Positions 55,835 through 64,000 of a stretch of DNA of 64,000 nt are shown here, in pieces. The notes under the pieces are model-generated. The model was given only the letters and a program-made list of their open reading frames with translations, had not been told where the DNA came from and made no database searches. The number at the start of each line of letters is the position of its first letter. The first letter of the stretch is position 1. Origin of the DNA: Brachybacterium tyrofermentans (GTDB lineage Bacteria > Actinomycetota > Actinomycetes > Actinomycetales > Dermabacteraceae); NCBI RefSeq assembly GCF_014897585.1, contig NZ_JABUXW010000015.1:62001-126000 (forward strand), in the 5' to 3' direction. The position numbers and the translations under genes are program-made.

Positions 55835-57886
55835 GTGCTTCCCCACCTGCCTGTCTCCTCCTCCCCTGCCCGCCGGCTCCGTGCGCTGCCGGCAGTGCTG
55901 CTCACCCTGATGCTGAGCGCGCTCGTGCTGGGCCTCGCTCCCGCCGCGCAGGCCGACGGCCCGCAGGAGGCAGACGCCCCGGTGCGCCTGGTCCTGACCA
56001 CCGCAGGTCTGAGCTGGGAGGACATCTCCGCCGAGCGGACACCGAACATCCAGTGCCTCGCGGATCGCTCCGGAGCAGGGGCGATGAACACCACCTCGAC
56101 CTCCGTGGTCTCCACGGAGCGCCAGGGCCTGGAGACGCTGCACACCGGCTACCGCGGCCTCGCCGAGAAGGCACCCCGCTCGGCCGGGATCCCGAACCCC
56201 CCGGTGGACCAGTGGAAGCAGCTGCCCGTCCACACCACGGAGATCGACGCCTCGGCGGAGGCCGACCCCGAGCTGGCGGGATCCGGGCCGTCGGACCCGG
56301 ACCAGATCGCTGCACAGACCGCCGACGCCCTCGCCGGCGAGGACATCGTGCAGGTCGACCTCGGCTCCGTGCCCGACCACGACGATCCGGGCCGCGAGCA
56401 GGCGCTCTCGGACCTCGACGAGAGGGTCGGCGGAGTGCTGGACGCCGCCGGCGGCTGCGAGTCCGCCGACCTGCCCCGCACGCTCCTGGTCTCCGTCGCT
56501 GCGACCGACCCGGCGAACCCGGACGAGATGGAGCGCACCGGTGCGGTCGCCTCCCGCACCGTGGGCCTGCAGGTCGCGCTGGACTCCGCGTTCCCCGGCC
56601 AGGCGCTGACCAGCGGTGCCACCAAGCAGAACGGCGTCGTGATGATGACCGACGTGGTCGCCACGGTCCTCGCCTCCTATGACGTCGCAGCCGACGGCCT
56701 GATCCCCGGTCAGCCGTTCCGCGGCACGGACCACGACGACCCCCAGCAGCTCGCCCTGGACCGTTCGCAGGCCGCCGCGATCGTCGACTCCGCGACCGTC
56801 CCGGCTCTGGGATCCTGGCTCGCGCTCGGCGTGATCGGCCTCGTGATCTGCCTCGTGCCTGCCTTCGCACGGCGCCGGCGGCTCGCCGCCGTGGGCCGCG
56901 CCCTCGCGGCCATCGCCCCGCTCGCCCTCCCCGTCGGACTGTGCGCATCCGTCGTGCCCTGGTGGCGCGGGGAGCACGACACCCTGGCACTGACCGCTGT
57001 GGTCTGGGGCGGCTGCGCGGTGCTCTCCGTGATCGTGCTCGGCGGCCCGTGGCGCCGCCATCGCTTCGGACCGCTCGGGGTCTCCTCCGCCCTGATCACC
57101 GCCGTGATCCTCGGCGAGTCCGCGCTCGGCTCACGGTTCCAGCTGGGCTCCCCGCTCGGTGCCCAGCCGATCTCCGGCGGCCGCTTCTACGGGCTCTCCA
57201 ACCACCTGTACGGCATGGTGTTCGCCGGGGCGATGATGGCGCTGCTGTGCCTGTTCACCGTGCTGCGCACCCCTCGCGCCCGAGTGGTGTGGACACTCCT
57301 GGTGGGCGCCTGCGTGGCGGTCGTGTGCGTGGCGCCGTCCATGGGCGCTGACTTCGGCTCGATGCTCGCCACCATCCCCACCTTCGGGCTGCTCGCCCTG
57401 CTCGTCTCGGGGATCCGGCCGAAGGCCTGGCACATCCTGGCGCTCCTCGCGGGCGGCGCCGTCGCCGTGCTCGGGGTGTCCTTCCTGGACTGGCTGCGTC
57501 CGCCCGAGGACCGCACCCACCTGGGGCGGTTCATCGACGAGCTCCTGAGCGGCGAGCTGCTCTCCGTGATCACGCGCAAGCTCGCGCAGAACATCGCGAT
57601 GACCACCGGCTACTGGGCGCTCGCACTCATCATGCTGCTGGCTGTGCTCGCCTCGATCGCCGTGCTCGCCCCGCGCCGGTTCCGTCTCACGCGGCTGGTG
57701 GCGCTCGACGCCGCGCACCCTGCGGCCTACCGGGTGCGGGTCGCCCTCGTGGCCGGCACCTGGCTGGGGTATGCGGTCAACGACACCGGGCCGGTGCTGG
57801 TCGCCGCGGTCTTCGGGATCTGGTTCGCCTTCCTGCCGGTCGCGCTGCCCGCGCCCCGGCCGACGGGCTCCGCGGACCCGCAGTAG
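55835..57886 (+). CDS. Large polytopic membrane protein, AlkP-like N-terminus
   Basis: 683 residues. A signal-anchor (about 15-40), then an extracytoplasmic domain (about 40-320) starting RLVLTTAGLSWEDIS with a TPNIQCLADRS-like phrase recalling alkaline-phosphatase/phosphodiesterase folds, and a C-terminal half with about ten helices (SWLALGVIGLVICLVPAF onward). GGRFYGLSNHLYGMVFAG in the membrane part looks conserved. The metal-binding His/Asp set is not complete, so I do not claim enzyme activity. GTG 55835 follows TAGCAT by 6 bases, a leaderless pattern. Converges with the GT2 gene (6-bp gap). Confidence 0.72.
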   Translation: MLPHLPVSSSPARRLRALPAVLLTLMLSALVLGLAPAAQADGPQEADAPVRLVLTTAGLSWEDISAERTPNIQCLADRSGAGAMNTTSTSVVSTERQGLETLHTGYRGLAEKAPRSAGIPNPPVDQWKQLPVHTTEIDASAEADPELAGSGPSDPDQIAAQTADALAGEDIVQVDLGSVPDHDDPGREQALSDLDERVGGVLDAAGGCESADLPRTLLVSVAATDPANPDEMERTGAVASRTVGLQVALDSAFPGQALTSGATKQNGVVMMTDVVATVLASYDVAADGLIPGQPFRGTDHDDPQQLALDRSQAAAIVDSATVPALGSWLALGVIGLVICLVPAFARRRRLAAVGRALAAIAPLALPVGLCASVVPWWRGEHDTLALTAVVWGGCAVLSVIVLGGPWRRHRFGPLGVSSALITAVILGESALGSRFQLGSPLGAQPISGGRFYGLSNHLYGMVFAGAMMALLCLFTVLRTPRARVVWTLLVGACVAVVCVAPSMGADFGSMLATIPTFGLLALLVSGIRPKAWHILALLAGGAVAVLGVSFLDWLRPPEDRTHLGRFIDELLSGELLSVITRKLAQNIAMTTGYWALALIMLLAVLASIAVLAPRRFRLTRLVALDAAHPAAYRVRVALVAGTWLGYAVNDTGPVLVAAVFGIWFAFLPVALPAPRPTGSADPQ

Positions 57887-57892
57887 GCAGGT

Positions 57893-59818
57893 TCAGTCGT
57901 CCGAGGCGTTCTCGGCCTCGACGGCGGCGTGGACCACGAGCGAGGCGTATTCATCACCACTCAGCGGCGGGCGGATCGAGCTGGGCAGCTCGGGCCCGGG
58001 CACGGTCAGATGCGATGCGATGATCACGGCGTGCTCGGGGCTGAAACGCTCCGCCACCGGAGCCGCCTCGAGCCGGGCCGCAAGAGCCTCGAGGTCGATG
58101 CCTGCGAGGTAGACGACGTCATCCGGGGCGAATTCCCCTGCGACCGGTAGAGCCCGCAGCCGGCGGTCCAGCGACTCGATGTCGAGATCGCCGAGCGCCC
58201 GGGTCTCCTCGTCGGAGAAGGCGCCGCTGACCGGGAGCGCGGCGAGGCGCGCCCGGCGGCGATCCGCCCTGTTGACGGCGGAATCCTGCTCCGTGGTCGG
58301 AGCAGACGCCGGATCCGTGGGCGACGTCGCAGCTGCACCCGGTGCGGCAGCCGGGGTCGACGGCGAGGTCGGGACCGAGGTCGTGGGTGTCGACGAGATC
58401 GGGGACTGCGGTGAGGTCCATGTCGACGGCGCGGGCACGACGGGGACCGGATTCGCCGCCGGGGCCGGTTTGGACTCCGGGCCAGGAGTCGTCCCCGAGG
58501 CGGGAGCGCTCGGCTCCTCCGGGGCGGCCTCCTCCACCGGACCGAGGTCCCAGGCGTTGACCTCTTCGGCGGATTCCGGTTCCGGTGCCCGCTTCGCCCC
58601 CGGCCAGACGGCCCGCACGGACGTGGGGCGCGGCTGGACGGTGCCGCCGCGGTTCTCAGCCTCGGCTCGCGTGCCCCGGTCGGGTTCCGGCTCGACGCCC
58701 GGTTCCGGCTCGCCGCTTGGCTCTGACTCGCTGTTGACCTCCGGAGCAGGAATCGGCTCGGGGGTGACGGACCGTTCCGGGTCGACGGACGACTCGGGGG
58801 TGACGGCCGCGGTCGCCGCACCCCCAGAAGGCTCGACCTCAGCGGGCTCCACCTCCGCGGGCTCGACCTCAGCAGGTTCAGTCCCGGCTGGCTCGGCCCC
58901 AGAGCTGTCGATCACCGGCTCGCCGATGAACTCACCGGTCGTACCCGCAGCCAGCACGGCAGGCTCGTCGGTCGGGTCATCGGCCGGTTCGTCCGGCAGG
59001 ACATGGCGGCGGCGTGCCAAGGCCCGCACCACATCGCGCAGCTGGGCGGCGCGGTGCAGCTGACCGCGCAGATCCTTGCCGGTGGCGCGGTGCGCGAGGG
59101 ACGTCTCGATCTCCTTGACCCAGAAACCGCCGGTCAGCGCGTCGATGGTCAGCGACGTCTCGACGCCCCACCCCGGCGCCAGCGGCTGACAGGCCTCCCA
59201 GGTCTCCCGGGTGATGCAGCGGGTCCCGGACAGCGGCTGGGTGGCCTCCCAGCCGGTGGCGCGCAGGATGCCGCGGCGGGCGGTGCCCACCACGATCCCC
59301 ATGCCGCCGGCGCCGGCCTGGGGCGGCAGCAGAGCGATCGCCATGTCGACGCCCTCGCCGAGCACCGCATCCACCAGGGGCTGAGCGGTGGTGACGGAGG
59401 ATTCCATGTCGGCATCGACGAACAGCAGGGCGCGCGGCGTCCGGTCCTTGCCGTCGATCACGGGCAACGGCCCGGTGTGCCCCGGCGAGCGCGGCTCGGC
59501 ATGGAGCTCCTCGGAGAAGCCGGCGCCTCCGTCGGCCCGTTCGGCGTCCTCCCGGATCGCGACCATCTGTGCACCGGTCGCCATCGCTGCCGCCTTGCCG
59601 CGGTTGGTCTTGTGGCGCACCACGAGGGCGTCGGCCCCCATGGCGACCGCGGAGGTGGCGTCGGTGGAGCCGTCGTCGACGACCACCACCAGATCCACGC
59701 CCTGGATCTCGCGGGCGGCCACGATGGTCGCCTCGATCCTCTCCGCCTCGTTCTTGGCAGGGATCACCACGGCCACCCGCTCGGGGCGGTGGGCCGTCAG
59801 CGGCCCCGCCGCACTCAT
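57893..59818 (-). CDS. GT2 glycosyltransferase with triple C-terminal repeat
   Basis: 641 residues. GT-A domain about 10-310: VVIPAKNEAERIEAT, VDDGSTDAT, VRHKTNRGKAAAM and FVDADMESS (metal-binding DxD-like). The closest known type is glucosyl-3-phosphoglycerate synthase or polyprenol-type GT2. Then a 200-residue linker rich in Glu, Pro, Ser and Thr, with repeats EPAEVEPAEVEP. The last 118 residues contain three copies of a 29-residue motif (524-552, 553-581, 582-604). No signal or membrane segment seen. ATG 59818 overlaps the DUF5926 gene by ATGA, so the two are coupled. Confidence 0.85.
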   Translation of the reverse strand: MSAAGPLTAHRPERVAVVIPAKNEAERIEATIVAAREIQGVDLVVVVDDGSTDATSAVAMGADALVVRHKTNRGKAAAMATGAQMVAIREDAERADGGAGFSEELHAEPRSPGHTGPLPVIDGKDRTPRALLFVDADMESSVTTAQPLVDAVLGEGVDMAIALLPPQAGAGGMGIVVGTARRGILRATGWEATQPLSGTRCITRETWEACQPLAPGWGVETSLTIDALTGGFWVKEIETSLAHRATGKDLRGQLHRAAQLRDVVRALARRRHVLPDEPADDPTDEPAVLAAGTTGEFIGEPVIDSSGAEPAGTEPAEVEPAEVEPAEVEPSGGAATAAVTPESSVDPERSVTPEPIPAPEVNSESEPSGEPEPGVEPEPDRGTRAEAENRGGTVQPRPTSVRAVWPGAKRAPEPESAEEVNAWDLGPVEEAAPEEPSAPASGTTPGPESKPAPAANPVPVVPAPSTWTSPQSPISSTPTTSVPTSPSTPAAAPGAAATSPTDPASAPTTEQDSAVNRADRRRARLAALPVSGAFSDEETRALGDLDIESLDRRLRALPVAGEFAPDDVVYLAGIDLEALAARLEAAPVAERFSPEHAVIIASHLTVPGPELPSSIRPPLSGDEYASLVVHAAVEAENASDD

Positions 59819-60645
59819 CGCAGGGTCACCTGTCGGGCCACGATCCCGCCCCGGGCGCGACGCTCGAGCGCGGTGAGCGGCTCCTCGGTGTGCAGCGCCT
59901 CCTCGAAGCGGGTGCGGAACGCCTCCGCCTCCGCCTCGACGCCTGCGGCGCCGAAGCCCTTGGGCAGGTCCCACACGGGGATCGCGAGGCCCTCGGCGCG
60001 GAAGGAGCCGACGTACTTGGTGCCCTCGCCGACCCCGGACTCACGGCGTGCGTGCAGGCGGGTGACCGCGTCGATGACCTTCTCCTCGTCGGCGTCGAGC
60101 ACCCAGCGCAGGTGCTCCTTGGGCCCGGCGTCGACCCAGTAGGCGTGCTCGAGGCCGGCGACGGCGCGGGTGGGCATGATCGACTGGTTCGCCTCCTGGA
60201 TCGAGGACTCGATCTCGGGGGTGCGCTCGGCGCTCGGGTCCAGCCAGAACTCGAAGGTGTCGTGCACGGCGATCGTGAAGTCACCGGTCAGGTCGAGGAT
60301 CTCCTGCAGGCGCGGGGCGTCGTCATCCAGGGTCACCGAGGTGATCGGGTTGCCGGGCTCGAGGGCGAGGGCCAGCTTGATGGCCTGCCCGATCCCGCGG
60401 GAGAGGTCCCCGCCGGGGTAGGCGGCCTGGATGCCCACGGTGATGCTCCCGTCGGTGCGGCGCACAGCGGGCCACGCCATCGGCAGGATCGTCGCGATCT
60501 CGACATCGACCGCGCCGTGCTCGGCGGTGGTCTTCGCGGCCATGGTCGCCGCGGGGATCAGCTCGCGCATCGCCACCAGATCCTGTTCGTTCGGCAGCCC
60601 CTCGAAGGGACGGAGGACCAGGGCATCTCGAGAGGTGGAGCTCAT
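59815..60645 (-). CDS. DUF5926-like actinobacterial protein
   Basis: 276 residues, cytoplasmic. RPFEGLPNEQDLVAMRELIPAATM and HDTFEFWLDPSAERTPE recall the DUF5926 family, sometimes annotated as SecA-related though without a known function. Remaining motifs: WVLDADEEKVIDAVTRLHARRESGVGEGTKYVGSFRAEGL, here only as a span 165-205. ATG 60645 lacks a strong ribosome site (agctcatgac). Overlaps the GT2 gene, so its product may act in the same glycan or envelope process; that is inference. Confidence 0.75.
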   Translation of the reverse strand: MSSTSRDALVLRPFEGLPNEQDLVAMRELIPAATMAAKTTAEHGAVDVEIATILPMAWPAVRRTDGSITVGIQAAYPGGDLSRGIGQAIKLALALEPGNPITSVTLDDDAPRLQEILDLTGDFTIAVHDTFEFWLDPSAERTPEIESSIQEANQSIMPTRAVAGLEHAYWVDAGPKEHLRWVLDADEEKVIDAVTRLHARRESGVGEGTKYVGSFRAEGLAIPVWDLPKGFGAAGVEAEAEAFRTRFEEALHTEEPLTALERRARGGIVARQVTLR

Positions 60646-60687
60646 GACCGCAAGTCTACCGATCCGCAGGCGTGCCTCGTCGGATGC

Positions 60688-61584
60688 TCACGCCACGATT
60701 CCTGTGCCGCGCCCCGCACGATCGGGGGCATGGGTGGGTGAGGGAGCCAGGGCGGCCTCGAGCACGCGCAGATCCGCCGGGTCCATGTCCCGCCCGTGAT
60801 CGGGGCGGGGGTGCTCGGCGCGGCGGGTGAGATGAACAGGCACCGTCGCCAGGCCCAGCCTCCGGGCCACGGCGATGCGGTGGTTGCCGTCGATGGTCGC
60901 GAACTCCTCGGTGAAAGCCAGATCGATCGGGGTGCGCATGCCCTCACGACCGATCAGCTCGGTCAGGCGGTCCAGGTGGGCGGGGGTGTCCAGAGTGGGT
61001 GTGCCCACGTGCTCGCGGTCCACGGCCCGGTACCGGGCCACGAGCTCGGTGGGCAGCTCGACGCTCTCCTGGTCCATGGGGGCGGCGCGGCGTTCCATGA
61101 GCAGCTCGGTGTCGTCGTCCGGGTTGCGGCCGATCACCCCGAAGCCGCAGCTCTCGTAGAGCCGACGGGCGGGCAGGTTGGTCTCGACCACCGCGAGGCG
61201 CAGCCGGGTCAACAGGTGGTGCGCGGCGAGGTGGTCGACGCAGGCGGCGATGAGGACCCGGCCGACACCGCGGCCGCGGTGCTCGGGCGCGACCCAGACT
61301 GCGAATATCTCTGCGAGCTGCCCTCGGGTCGAGGTCGTGACGAGCCGGGCCATTCCGGCGGCGGTCTCCACGCCGCTCTCGTGCCGTACAGCGACGTAGG
61401 CTACCCCGGGAAGGCGGAAGTATCCGCGCCAGTACGCTTCACGCTGGTCGTCGTCGGCACCATCCCGAGCCAGGGCGCCTTCCAGCGTGCTGCTGAACGC
61501 CTCGGGGGCGTCGGCGAGCGCACGCAGGCGCAGCTCCCGCCACACGGGCCAGTCGTCGGGCGCCAGCACCTTCGCGGAGATCAT
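60688..61584 (-). CDS. GNAT acetyltransferase fused to ParB-like domain
   Basis: 298 residues in one frame. Residues about 1-165 are a GNAT domain with FAVWVAPEHRGRGVGRVLIAA and NLPARRLYESCGF. Residues about 180-270 resemble a ParB/Srx-like nuclease fold: TPTLDTPAHLDRLTELIGREGMRTPIDL then TEEFATIDGNHRIAVARRLGLATVPV, where the IDGNHRIAVA phrase is the ParB-type catalytic loop. The start at ATG 61584 (MISAKVLAP) lacks a clear Shine-Dalgarno. I know of each domain alone; the combination is unusual, and a free-standing pair joined by frameshift is not seen here. Confidence 0.8.
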   Translation of the reverse strand: MISAKVLAPDDWPVWRELRLRALADAPEAFSSTLEGALARDGADDDQREAYWRGYFRLPGVAYVAVRHESGVETAAGMARLVTTSTRGQLAEIFAVWVAPEHRGRGVGRVLIAACVDHLAAHHLLTRLRLAVVETNLPARRLYESCGFGVIGRNPDDDTELLMERRAAPMDQESVELPTELVARYRAVDREHVGTPTLDTPAHLDRLTELIGREGMRTPIDLAFTEEFATIDGNHRIAVARRLGLATVPVHLTRRAEHPRPDHGRDMDPADLRVLEAALAPSPTHAPDRAGRGTGIVA

Positions 61585-61755
61585 GCCGCAAGGTTCGCAT
61601 CCGGCTGAGCACGCCACAAGCGAGCACGTCGCAAGCAGGCCTCCACCGGAGTTCAGCACCTTGAGACGACCTCTGCGGCTGGCTCCGTCCTGCTTCGGCA
61701 GAATCCTGCGTACCCCTGCCCACCCCAGCGCGCCGCAGCGAACCGCCCTGCGTCG

Positions 61756-61814
61756 AGTGGCGCCAGGTGTGCAGGCAGCCCGCAGAGGGGCGAGCCTGCA
61801 CGCCTCGCGCCACT
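61756..61814. terminator. Long hairpin downstream of glsA
   Basis: 21-base arms 61756-61776 and 61794-61814 pair with two mismatches (agtggcgccaggtgtgcag on the left). Loop 17 bases. Lies past the glsA stop on its downstream side. No T-run. The surrounding 326-bp gap (61585-61910) shows no gene. Confidence 0.5.
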
Positions 61815-61910
61815 GGATACGTGAGCAGGAGCAGGAGGCAGATTCGCGGGGCGGGTCCGGAAGGGGGGTCACCCCGGCAGCTCTCGGTCCGGCGGCTACC
61901 GGCCCTCAGC

Positions 61911-62954
61911 TCACGGGTGTGTGCCGACCTCCATCAGCTCTCGGGCGCACTCCTCCAGGTCCCGCGGCACCGCACCGTCGAGCATATGCAGGGCGAAATC
62001 TTCGCTGAGCCGCTCGAAGAAGTAGGTGCCGCGCACGGAGTTGCCGTGCAGGTCGAGCTGCGGGGCGTAGCTGGCGATGCCGAAGCGAGAGGGCAGCGCG
62101 GCGATGATCCCGCCGCCCACGCCGGACTTCGCGGGCAGGCCCACGTCACTGACCCAGTCGCCGGCGTTGTCGTACATCCCGCAGGTGAGCATCACGGAGA
62201 GCACCTGGCGGGCGGCGACGCGGGAGAACACCTTCTCGCCGGTCAGCGGATTGGTGCCGCCGGAGGCGAGGGTCGCAGCCATCACCGAGAGGTCCGTGAC
62301 GGTGGTGAGCACCGCGCAGCCCTCGATGTATCCCGCGACCACGTCGGCGGCGTCCTCGGTCATCGAGCCGGCCGCGCGGAGCATGTACGCGAGCGCGAGG
62401 TTGCGATCGGCGATCGTCATCTCTTCCTCGCGGGTCTCCTGGTGCAGCTCGAGCGGCCGCCCGGCGGCAGCATCGAGCACGTCGCGCAGGCGCTGCGTGC
62501 GCTCCTCCTGGGTGGGGCCCAGCATCGCGTGGGTGCGGATGGCGCCGATGTTCACCAGCGGGTTCTTGGGCTTCTTCGAGTGCCGGTCGATGCTGAGGGC
62601 GTTGAACTCCTCCCCCGTCGGCTCCTCGTCGACCACGGAATCCACGTAGTCCATCCCGTGCAGATCGATCGCGGCCCCGTAGGCGAAGGCCTTGGAGATC
62701 GACTGCACCGGGAAGGCGTGGTCGGTGCCGGCGGAGGTGATCTCCCCGTCGATCGTGCAGACGGCGACGCCGAGGTGGTCCTCGCGCGCGCCGGAGAGAT
62801 ACGAGAGCTCCGGGATGTCTCCGACGGACTGGGCGCTGCCGGAGATCCCACGATCCGGGAGGACCGCATCGGTCGTCGGGTCCGCCTCGGGTGCCGTCGC
62901 CGTGGACAGGGCGATCGTGAGGCGGTTCAGGTAGGTGTTCAGAGCGCTCGTCAC
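61911..62954 (-). CDS. glsA: Glutaminase
   Basis: Hydrolyses glutamine to glutamate and ammonia. 347 residues (family about 310-330) of the beta-lactamase-like serine fold: FPVQSISKAFAYG contains the Ser-x-x-Lys catalytic motif, EEFNALSI and NPLVNIGAIRTHAM follow, and GGTNPLTGEKVF and CGMYDNAGDW are characteristic. GTG 62954 follows TACGGT by 7 bases, a leaderless pattern; upstream frames shadow the divergent oxidase gene and are rejected. Cytoplasmic. Isolated from other nitrogen genes. Confidence 0.96.
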   Translation of the reverse strand: MTSALNTYLNRLTIALSTATAPEADPTTDAVLPDRGISGSAQSVGDIPELSYLSGAREDHLGVAVCTIDGEITSAGTDHAFPVQSISKAFAYGAAIDLHGMDYVDSVVDEEPTGEEFNALSIDRHSKKPKNPLVNIGAIRTHAMLGPTQEERTQRLRDVLDAAAGRPLELHQETREEEMTIADRNLALAYMLRAAGSMTEDAADVVAGYIEGCAVLTTVTDLSVMAATLASGGTNPLTGEKVFSRVAARQVLSVMLTCGMYDNAGDWVSDVGLPAKSGVGGGIIAALPSRFGIASYAPQLDLHGNSVRGTYFFERLSEDFALHMLDGAVPRDLEECARELMEVGTHP

Positions 62955-63044
62955 GGAACCGACCGTACAGGCCGCCGCCGCACCTGCAACCTCATGGAGC
63001 GAGAAGCCACCTCGCGTCCCCGACCTCCCGCGATACCGTGAGGT

Positions 63045-64000
63045 ATGACCGTCGCACCCCTGCTCGACACCGATGTCGTCGCCCGTCACGCGCTCGCGCA
63101 CGACGCCTCGCACTACCTGCTGCTGCCCGAGGCCGTCACCTCCCCCACCGACGAGGACTCCGTCGTGGCGCTGCTGCGCGAGGCGATGCGGGAGCGTCGG
63201 CCCCTGACCTTCCGCTCCGGCGGCACCAGCCTGTCCGGCCAGGCGCAGTCCGAGGCGGTCCTGGCCGATGTGCGCACGCACTTCCGCTCGATCGAGGTGC
63301 TCGACGGGGGCGAGCGCGTGCGGGTGGGCCCAGGGGTGACGCTGCGCCAGGTCAACGCGCACCTGTTGCGGCACATGCGCCGCCTGGGGCCGGATCCGGC
63401 CTCCGAGGTCGCGTGCACGATCGGCGGCGTGATCGCCAACAACTCCTCCGGGATGGCGGCGGGGATCGCCGAGAACTCCTATCGCACGCTGGAGTCGCTG
63501 CGCTTCGTGCTGCCCAGCGGCACGGTCGTGGACACCGGCCTCGAGGGGGCCGACGCCCGCCTGCGGCGCGAGGAGCCCGCCCTCCATGAGGGCCTGGTGC
63601 GCCTCATGCGGCAGGTCCGCGACGACGCCGCGGCCACCAGCGTGATCCGGGAGCGCTTCGCGCTGAAGAACACGATGGGCTACGGGATCAACGCCCTGCT
63701 GGACTTCGAGACCCCGGCCGACGTGCTCGCCCATCTCGTGGTCGGCTCCGAGGGCACCCTCGCCTTCGTCTCCTCCGCTGTGTTCCGCACCGTGCCGATC
63801 CAGAAGCACATCACCACCGGACTGCTGGTGCTGCCCTCACTGGAGGCCGCGACCGCTGCGCTGCCCGAGGTGGTGGGTGCCGGGTTCGCGACCGCGGAGC
63901 TGATGGACGCCCGCTCGCTGATCGTCGCCCAGGGCCTGGCCGGAGCGCCCCAGGAGATCCTCGGCCTGGACGTCGAGCGCCACGCCGCACTGCTGGTCGA
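63045..64000 (+). CDS. FAD-linked oxidase (D-lactate/glycolate type), truncated
   Basis: At least 318 residues are visible; the gene runs off the right edge. The FAD-binding PCMH domain has TFRSGGTSLSGQAQSE, VGPGVTLRQVNAHL and LGPDPASEVACTIGGVIANNSSGM, followed by NTMGYGINALLDF and VVGSEGTLAFVSSAVF. This matches GlcD and D-lactate dehydrogenases (GlcD/Dld2-like), which are often fused to a C-terminal Fe-S domain in actinobacteria, not visible here. ATG 63045 is preceded by gtgaggt. Divergent from glsA by 90 bp. Confidence 0.93.
   Translation, partial: MTVAPLLDTDVVARHALAHDASHYLLLPEAVTSPTDEDSVVALLREAMRERRPLTFRSGGTSLSGQAQSEAVLADVRTHFRSIEVLDGGERVRVGPGVTLRQVNAHLLRHMRRLGPDPASEVACTIGGVIANNSSGMAAGIAENSYRTLESLRFVLPSGTVVDTGLEGADARLRREEPALHEGLVRLMRQVRDDAAATSVIRERFALKNTMGYGINALLDFETPADVLAHLVVGSEGTLAFVSSAVFRTVPIQKHITTGLLVLPSLEAATAALPEVVGAGFATAELMDARSLIVAQGLAGAPQEILGLDVERHAALLV

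Noticed and set aside
58024-58821. Alternative minus-strand frames within the GT2 gene
   Set aside because: Ser/Arg/Pro-rich shadows of the linker and repeats.

Overview
This window is a GC-rich (about 70 percent) actinobacterial chromosome segment. It carries tRNA-Ser genes without encoded CCA, a ligD/ku non-homologous end-joining pair, a heterodimeric ABC exporter behind an IdeR/DtxR-like iron box, and several start codons placed directly behind a -10 hexamer (probable leaderless mRNAs). Gene content fits a Brachybacterium-like member of the Micrococcales. That placement is an inference from gene content, not from a marker search. No prophage, insertion sequence or CRISPR array is visible. 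About 54 protein genes and two tRNA genes fill the segment with short gaps.

Layout. 1-7.1 kb: truncated ppc (PEP carboxylase), an ectoine/amino-acid type ABC importer (ehuBCDA order), a divergent GntR/FCD regulator and tRNA-Ser(GCU). 7.3-10.6 kb: peroxiredoxin, RCK-domain potassium channel, helix-hairpin-helix/DUF1801-like protein. 10.6-14.5 kb: a LacI regulator divergent from a zinc dehydrogenase and a tagaturonate-epimerase-like protein, a probable hexonate/hexuronate cassette. 14.8-20.2 kb: YdcF-like protein, BioY, a membrane metallopeptidase, a GH78 rhamnosidase and a cold-shock protein. 20.9-27.1 kb: ligD divergent from ku, followed by a short UvrA-like ATPase. 27.1-32.4 kb: HTH/DUF2975 pair, M20 hydrolase, then a divergent MarR locus (DMT exporter plus NAD(P)-binding protein on one side, marR plus SDR on the other). 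32.5-36.5 kb: the iron-box ABC pair and an ABM-domain protein. 36.8-39.8 kb: membrane protein with a YtrA-type GntR regulator, DUF1684-like protein, SNARE-associated/DedA-like protein. 40-46.1 kb: mannitol PTS (mtlA, mtlD) with the general PTS proteins HPr and EI. 46.2-55.6 kb: SDR, tRNA-Ser(UGA), two quinone-oxidoreductase-like proteins, HAD phosphatase, serS, diacylglycerol-kinase-like protein, pheA, two GNAT proteins and a small GntR regulator. 55.8-64 kb: large polytopic membrane protein, GT2 glycosyltransferase with a repeated C-terminus, DUF5926-like protein, a GNAT-ParB fusion, glutaminase and a truncated FAD-linked oxidase.

How the genes work together. mtlA, mtlD, ptsH and ptsI make a nearly self-contained mannitol uptake route: PEP to EI to HPr to MtlA, then mannitol-1-phosphate to fructose-6-phosphate. 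LigD and Ku form the bacterial end-joining machine. The LacI/dehydrogenase/epimerase group probably feeds hexonates into the fructuronate pool. The MarR region has a readable promoter and mirrored operator-like sites.

Most unusual items: (1) the two iron-box ABC half-transporters have reciprocally degenerate nucleotide-binding domains, so only one composite ATP site can be complete; (2) the GT2 protein ends in three copies of a roughly 29-residue motif; (3) an acetyltransferase is fused to a ParB-like domain; (4) the cspA reading frame stays open for 115 codons upstream; (5) a near-perfect 20-bp inverted repeat lies between convergent ptsH and ptsI. All functional calls come from reading motifs; no database search was run.
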